Of a stretch of DNA of 8,544 nucleotides, positions 5,897-8,544 are shown piece after piece. Position 1 is the first letter of the stretch; each line of letters opens with the position of its first letter. Source of the DNA: Variovorax sp. (GTDB taxonomy: Bacteria > Pseudomonadota > Gammaproteobacteria > Burkholderiales > Burkholderiaceae_C); the NCBI GenBank assembly GCA_028292835.1, contig JAQGLP010000396.1, forward strand, positions 1 through 8,544. Reading direction: 5' to 3'. A model generated the notes under the pieces. That model searched no databases. It was not told the origin of the DNA and saw only the letters and a list, made by a program, of their open reading frames with translations. Made by a program: the position numbers and the translations under genes.

Positions 5897-7437
5897 CGTA
5901 GACCTCGCATCTTTCGGAACGCCCGGGCCTCGCTATCGCTGTCCAGGCCGCGCAGCTCGCGGTAGGCCTTGGCTTCTTCCTGGCGCGCCGCGCTGTTGTC
6001 CTCGAGCACGACGTCGCCCTCGCCTGCGCCCAGCATCAGGTACTGGCCGGCTTCGTTCGGGTGCGAAAAAGCGTTCTTGATCGGCTGGTTCTCGTAACGC
6101 TCGTCGCCGGCCACCTGCAGGCGGCGGAACTTGTAGGCGCCCTGCATGCCCTTGCGCGTCACGCGGCACTCGGGGTGCAGCAGGAAGGCGGGGGCGCCGT
6201 CGATCATGGTGCGCATCGGGCGGGCGACGGCCTCTGAGCGCAGGGTGAAGTCGTTGTTGCCCGGGGCCGGGGCGGCGTGGATGCCGTTGGCCGCCAGCAG
6301 CTGGAAGACGTTGCGCTCTTCGTTGTCGCCGGGCTGGCGCTGGTCGCCCGCGGGGTCGCCGCTGATGCTGGCGATGCGAAAGCCGGCGCAGTTGGCAGCA
6401 ATGAACCGCTTGAGGATCCCGGCAAACCGCGCCACGCCGGTGTCGGTGGTGACCACCTCGAAGCGCCAGCGCCATTGCCCGTTGGGCAGGTGCTGCCCGA
6501 TGATGGCCGCGGGCGTCAGGCCGAAGTCCAGGCCGATGTGGATCGGGATGTTGGGCACCAGCTCGAACGGCACGCAGTGCACGCTGTCCACGTAGTCCGG
6601 GTAGATCGGCAGGCCATCGCCGACGTAGCCGTACTCGTTGGCCAGGTTGATCTTGATCCAGTTCTCGCTTTTGCCTTCCGCGCCGTTCTTGTAGTAGTCG
6701 CGCGGCAGGTTCTGGACGTTCTCGGCCGCCGGGTTGGGCAGCCAGGGGTGGATCGGGCTGGCGCGGTGCACGCCACCGGGCTGCTTCAGGAACGTGTAGC
6801 CCTTGGGCTTCATTTCCTCGGCCAGCCGGTAGTACCAATGGTCGGTGTCGGGCGCGTTGGTGTCGCCGAAGATCCCGAACCATGTGGGCCACACGTCCTT
6901 GGGGAAGCGGCCCACCCGCAAGTCCAGCATGGAGACGATCGAGAAGGCGATTTCCTTCACCTCGTTGATCCATGCGGCGGTCGCTTGCAGGCCGCGCAGC
7001 TTCTTCACGTGGTCTTCGCGGTCGAGCGCCATGAACACCATCTCGGCCTGAACCGTGGTGCCGTCTGGCAGCTTGAAGCGCAGGTAGTGCGTGGGCGGCT
7101 CCTTGCCGCCGTTCTTGAACTGGCCCAGCCCCTCGAACATCTCCAGCCAGTCCTTGATCGTGGTGCCGAACAGGTCCGGGTAGGTGTTGCGGATGGCGAC
7201 GATCCGGGTCTTGCGGATCCCGTGGGCGTCGGGCTCCTGCTCGCGCATGATCCGAAAGGCCTTCCAGCAGCTGGCGTTCGTCTTGCCAGAGCCCAGCGGG
7301 CCCATGATGAACGTGCGCTGCTGGCGGCTGAGGATGTAGTCCTCCAGGGTCTGGCCCTGCGGCTTGTAGGCGTACTCGATGCGCGGCTGTCCCGGAGCGC
7401 TGAGCGTCGGGGCGTCCATCACACCCGCTTCGCTCAA
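5893..7437 (-). CDS. terL: Terminase large subunit (packaging ATPase and nuclease), probable TTG start
   Basis: This 514-aa motor cuts concatemeric phage DNA and pumps it through the portal. Numbering from TTG 7437, the Walker A motif is GPLGSGKT (46-53). A Walker B-type strand with catalytic acid is TAAWINEVKE (E159 most likely), and the coupling motif is GDTN (191-194). The RNase H-type nuclease domain shows GLDFGLTPA (D304), SGDPAG (D361) and a third acidic position in 'FSHPNEAGQY' (E462), where many relatives have Asp. TTG 7437 overlaps the TGA of the small subunit (TTGA), with GGAGG ten bases upstream. ATG 7419, six codons inside, is the alternative but has no good Shine-Dalgarno. The gene overlaps the portal start by four bases. 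Length and complete motifs indicate a functional enzyme. The packaging strategy (headful or cos) cannot be read from the sequence. Confidence 0.94.
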   Translation of the reverse strand: MSEAGVMDAPTLSAPGQPRIEYAYKPQGQTLEDYILSRQQRTFIMGPLGSGKTNASCWKAFRIMREQEPDAHGIRKTRIVAIRNTYPDLFGTTIKDWLEMFEGLGQFKNGGKEPPTHYLRFKLPDGTTVQAEMVFMALDREDHVKKLRGLQATAAWINEVKEIAFSIVSMLDLRVGRFPKDVWPTWFGIFGDTNAPDTDHWYYRLAEEMKPKGYTFLKQPGGVHRASPIHPWLPNPAAENVQNLPRDYYKNGAEGKSENWIKINLANEYGYVGDGLPIYPDYVDSVHCVPFELVPNIPIHIGLDFGLTPAAIIGQHLPNGQWRWRFEVVTTDTGVARFAGILKRFIAANCAGFRIASISGDPAGDQRQPGDNEERNVFQLLAANGIHAAPAPGNNDFTLRSEAVARPMRTMIDGAPAFLLHPECRVTRKGMQGAYKFRRLQVAGDERYENQPIKNAFSHPNEAGQYLMLGAGEGDVVLEDNSAARQEEAKAYRELRGLDSDSEARAFRKMRGLR

Positions 7438-8048
7438 GGCTGCACGCCCTCCGCCTGCTGGTCCTTGCGGCCCGTCAGGTCACGCACCACCACCAGCGCC
7501 AGGCCGTCACCCTCGCCCAGGCCGGCGCCAAGGCCGTACTTCTTCGGAGCCATCTTGCCGGCGCGCCACTTGCGCGCTTCGACCATCAGCCGGGACCGTT
7601 CGACGGCATCCCCGAACACCTCTTCGACCTGCCGCGTCTTGCCCTTGCCTTTGACGGTCCGTTTGACCGCGTGCAGCACTTGGTCAGCAAGCCGCACCGT
7701 GTCATCGACGTCCAATTCCGCCTGAACCTCACGTGCGCGCGCGTACTGTGCGCAAAACCCTCCGACGTCATCGTGCAGCCAGCGCAGGACGGTGGCGACA
7801 CTGGGCATTCCTGCTTTGGCACTTGCCTCGCGCAAAGTGCAGCCCCCCATGAGGTGCTCGCAGTAGTCGCGGGCCAGTTCGCGGGTGTGCAGCGGCGGGC
7901 GTCCGTTGGCCTTTCGCGCCTTCGGCTGGGGCGTGGCGCTGGGTTTGCCAGCCTGGCGCTTACCCGGGCGGGGGGAAACCCCCCCGCCCTTCTTGGAAGC
8001 TCCCGCCTTCATGGCAGCTGGTTTGCGCTTACTGGGGGAGGAAGCCAT
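7434..8048 (-). CDS. terS: Terminase small subunit
   Basis: This 204-aa protein is the likely DNA-recognition partner of the large terminase. Residues 1-50 are a basic, disordered Lys/Pro/Gly/Ser-rich tail. A helix-turn-helix follows at about 69-94 (TLREASAKAGMPSVATVLRW, then LHDD). After it come helices with 'QYARAREVQAELDVDD' and the family-like 'VERSRLMVEARKWRAGKMAP' ending KKYG (149-172), a pattern I associate with Sf6-type small terminases. ATG 8048 is the first possible start in this frame: the stop codon of the preceding gene lies in the same frame 18 bases upstream. No clear Shine-Dalgarno precedes it, so translation may depend on termination of the upstream gene. A very stable GC hairpin (7966-7989) lies at codons 20-28. 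ATG at codon 13 is a less likely start. The stop overlaps the large subunit start. Confidence 0.88.
   Translation of the reverse strand: MASSPSKRKPAAMKAGASKKGGGVSPRPGKRQAGKPSATPQPKARKANGRPPLHTRELARDYCEHLMGGCTLREASAKAGMPSVATVLRWLHDDVGGFCAQYARAREVQAELDVDDTVRLADQVLHAVKRTVKGKGKTRQVEEVFGDAVERSRLMVEARKWRAGKMAPKKYGLGAGLGEGDGLALVVVRDLTGRKDQQAEGVQP
7966..7989 (-). other. 10-bp GC hairpin inside the small terminase coding sequence
   Basis: GGGCGGGGGG and CCCCCCGCCC are perfect complements around a four-base loop, GTTT on the coding strand. The element covers codons 20-28 (KGGGVSPRP) in the disordered N-terminal tail. It would be very stable in RNA and could slow ribosomes or polymerase; the tail could tolerate it without harm to protein structure. 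Confidence 0.65.
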
Positions 8049-8066
8049 GGTGTTGCGGCGTTTGAC

Positions 8067-8372
8067 TCAAGCCGAAGGGTCTGAGGGGTCGAGCGAGGCG
8101 GCGTAGCGCTTGTTGGCCACGCACGAAAGGCGATTGGCTGCCAGATCCCCATTGCGGGTTGCGCCGATCGCCTGCAAGCGGTCGTTCACCGCGGCCAGCT
8201 GCACGTGGAGCTCGTTGCGGCGGCCCTCCAGCTGGTGGCGGTCCAAGGCGCTCAGGACCACCGGGCTGGCCTCGGCGTGCGACAGCAGCAGCGCCAGGGC
8301 GCGGGCGTGCGTGTCGTGGTCGCGGCCCTCATGCGCCACGCGGACCTCGGTGGCCAGCTGGCGGGGCGTCAT
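8067..8372 (-). CDS. Unknown 101-aa phage protein upstream of the small terminase gene
   Basis: The ATG at 8372 overlaps the TGA of the preceding frame as ATGA, with AGGGG ten bases upstream, so translation is probably coupled. The protein is soluble and mostly helical in appearance: an N-terminal 'MTPRQLATEVRVAHEGRDHD', then 'ALALLLSHAEASPVVLSALD', a charged possible coiled segment 'EGRRNELHVQLAAVNDRLQA', and an Asp/Ser-rich tail ending DPSDPSA. There is no signal peptide, membrane segment or recognisable catalytic motif. It ends 18 bases before the small terminase ATG and in the same frame. I do not recognise the family. The position at the start of the packaging block would suit an accessory packaging or late-region protein, but this is only context. 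Confidence 0.7.
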   Translation of the reverse strand: MTPRQLATEVRVAHEGRDHDTHARALALLLSHAEASPVVLSALDRHQLEGRRNELHVQLAAVNDRLQAIGATRNGDLAANRLSCVANKRYAASLDPSDPSA

Positions 8373-8544
8373 GCCGGTAGCACCCCTGTGAGCGGCGCTG
8401 GGGTCGGACGCAGGTTCAGCGGCGGGTCGCCGGCCACGTTACGCGCCATGAAGCCCAGGAACACCAGCAGTTCCTCGCGCGTCATGTCCTCGGCGCGCTT
8501 GCCCCACAGTTCGCACTGCGCTGCTTCAGCCAGGTAGTACGCGC
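8369..8544 (-). CDS. C-terminal 57 residues of an unknown protein (runs off right edge)
   Basis: A frame open at the window edge reads AYYLAEAAQCELWGKRAEDM, then 'TREELLVFLGFMARNVAGD' and a Pro-rich end (PPLNLRPTPAPLTGVLPA), stopping at TGA 8371-8369. The stop overlaps the next gene's ATG as ATGA, which supports it as a real translated frame. The 'EDMTREELLVFLGFM' stretch looks like a helical conserved end seen in small phage proteins of unknown role. The start and total length lie outside the window. Confidence 0.65.
   Translation of the reverse strand, partial: AYYLAEAAQCELWGKRAEDMTREELLVFLGFMARNVAGDPPLNLRPTPAPLTGVLPA

Noticed and set aside
3470..5965. 831-aa open frame on the plus strand opposite the portal gene
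   Set aside because: It is antisense to a well-supported portal gene, has the His/Leu/Val/Gln-rich composition typical of antisense GC-rich codons, no recognisable motif and no good ribosome binding site.
6277..7725. 482-aa open frame on the plus strand opposite the large terminase
   Set aside because: It is antisense to all terminase motifs and crosses a gene boundary; composition is that of an antisense shadow.
1..8544. tRNA, CRISPR array, insertion sequence, integrase or attachment site
   Set aside because: No cloverleaf-like segment, spaced direct repeats, transposase motif or recombinase was seen on either strand.

Overview
The window looks like the DNA-packaging and capsid module of a tailed phage or prophage. 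The packaging and capsid proteins resemble those of short-tailed (podovirus-type) phages. Every supported gene lies on the minus strand, so the biological order runs from high to low coordinates. The DNA is GC-rich by eye and the ribosome binding sites are AGGAG/AGGAGG-like, which fits a phage of a high-GC proteobacterium. No host gene, integrase, attachment site, tRNA, CRISPR or insertion sequence is visible, so the host and the free-phage versus prophage state cannot be fixed.

Layout, in transcription order. (1) The C-terminal end of an unknown protein enters at the right edge (8544-8369) and overlaps a 101-aa unknown protein (8372-8067) by ATGA. (2) Packaging block: small terminase (8048-7434), large terminase (7437-5893) and a P22-type portal protein (5896-3710). 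Large terminase and portal each overlap the gene before them by four bases, so translation of the three is probably coupled. (3) A boundary follows the portal stop: a UUCG hairpin (3691-3704), a good intrinsic terminator (3634-3663), and a 160-base leader with a 12-bp stem (3544-3581). (4) Capsid block: a scaffold-like protein starting at GTG (3477-2509), the major capsid protein of the N4-gp56/DUF4043 type (2457-1159), a 153-aa unknown probable virion protein (1081-620), and an unknown protein with an Ala-Pro-rich tail that runs off the left edge (524-1). These genes are separated by 50-95-base gaps, each holding a GC-rich hairpin and a good Shine-Dalgarno sequence.

How the genes work together: the terminases recognise and cut concatemeric DNA and pump it through the portal ring. 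The scaffold directs assembly of the capsid protein around the portal, and the two downstream proteins probably decorate or complete the head. The combination resembles the head module I recall for short-tailed Stx2-converting phages such as 933W (P22-like portal with DUF4043-type capsid), but that comparison is from memory.

I see no clearly new defence or enzymatic system. The parts most worth a second look are a peptide (ILGSL-x-P) present at both ends of the scaffold with different codons, the structured leader of the scaffold gene, the repeated G-run/C-run hairpins in the capsid gaps and inside the small terminase gene, a canonical G-quadruplex motif after the capsid gene, and four small proteins without recognisable function. 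No stretch over 300 bases lacks a gene; the longest gap is 3478-3709.
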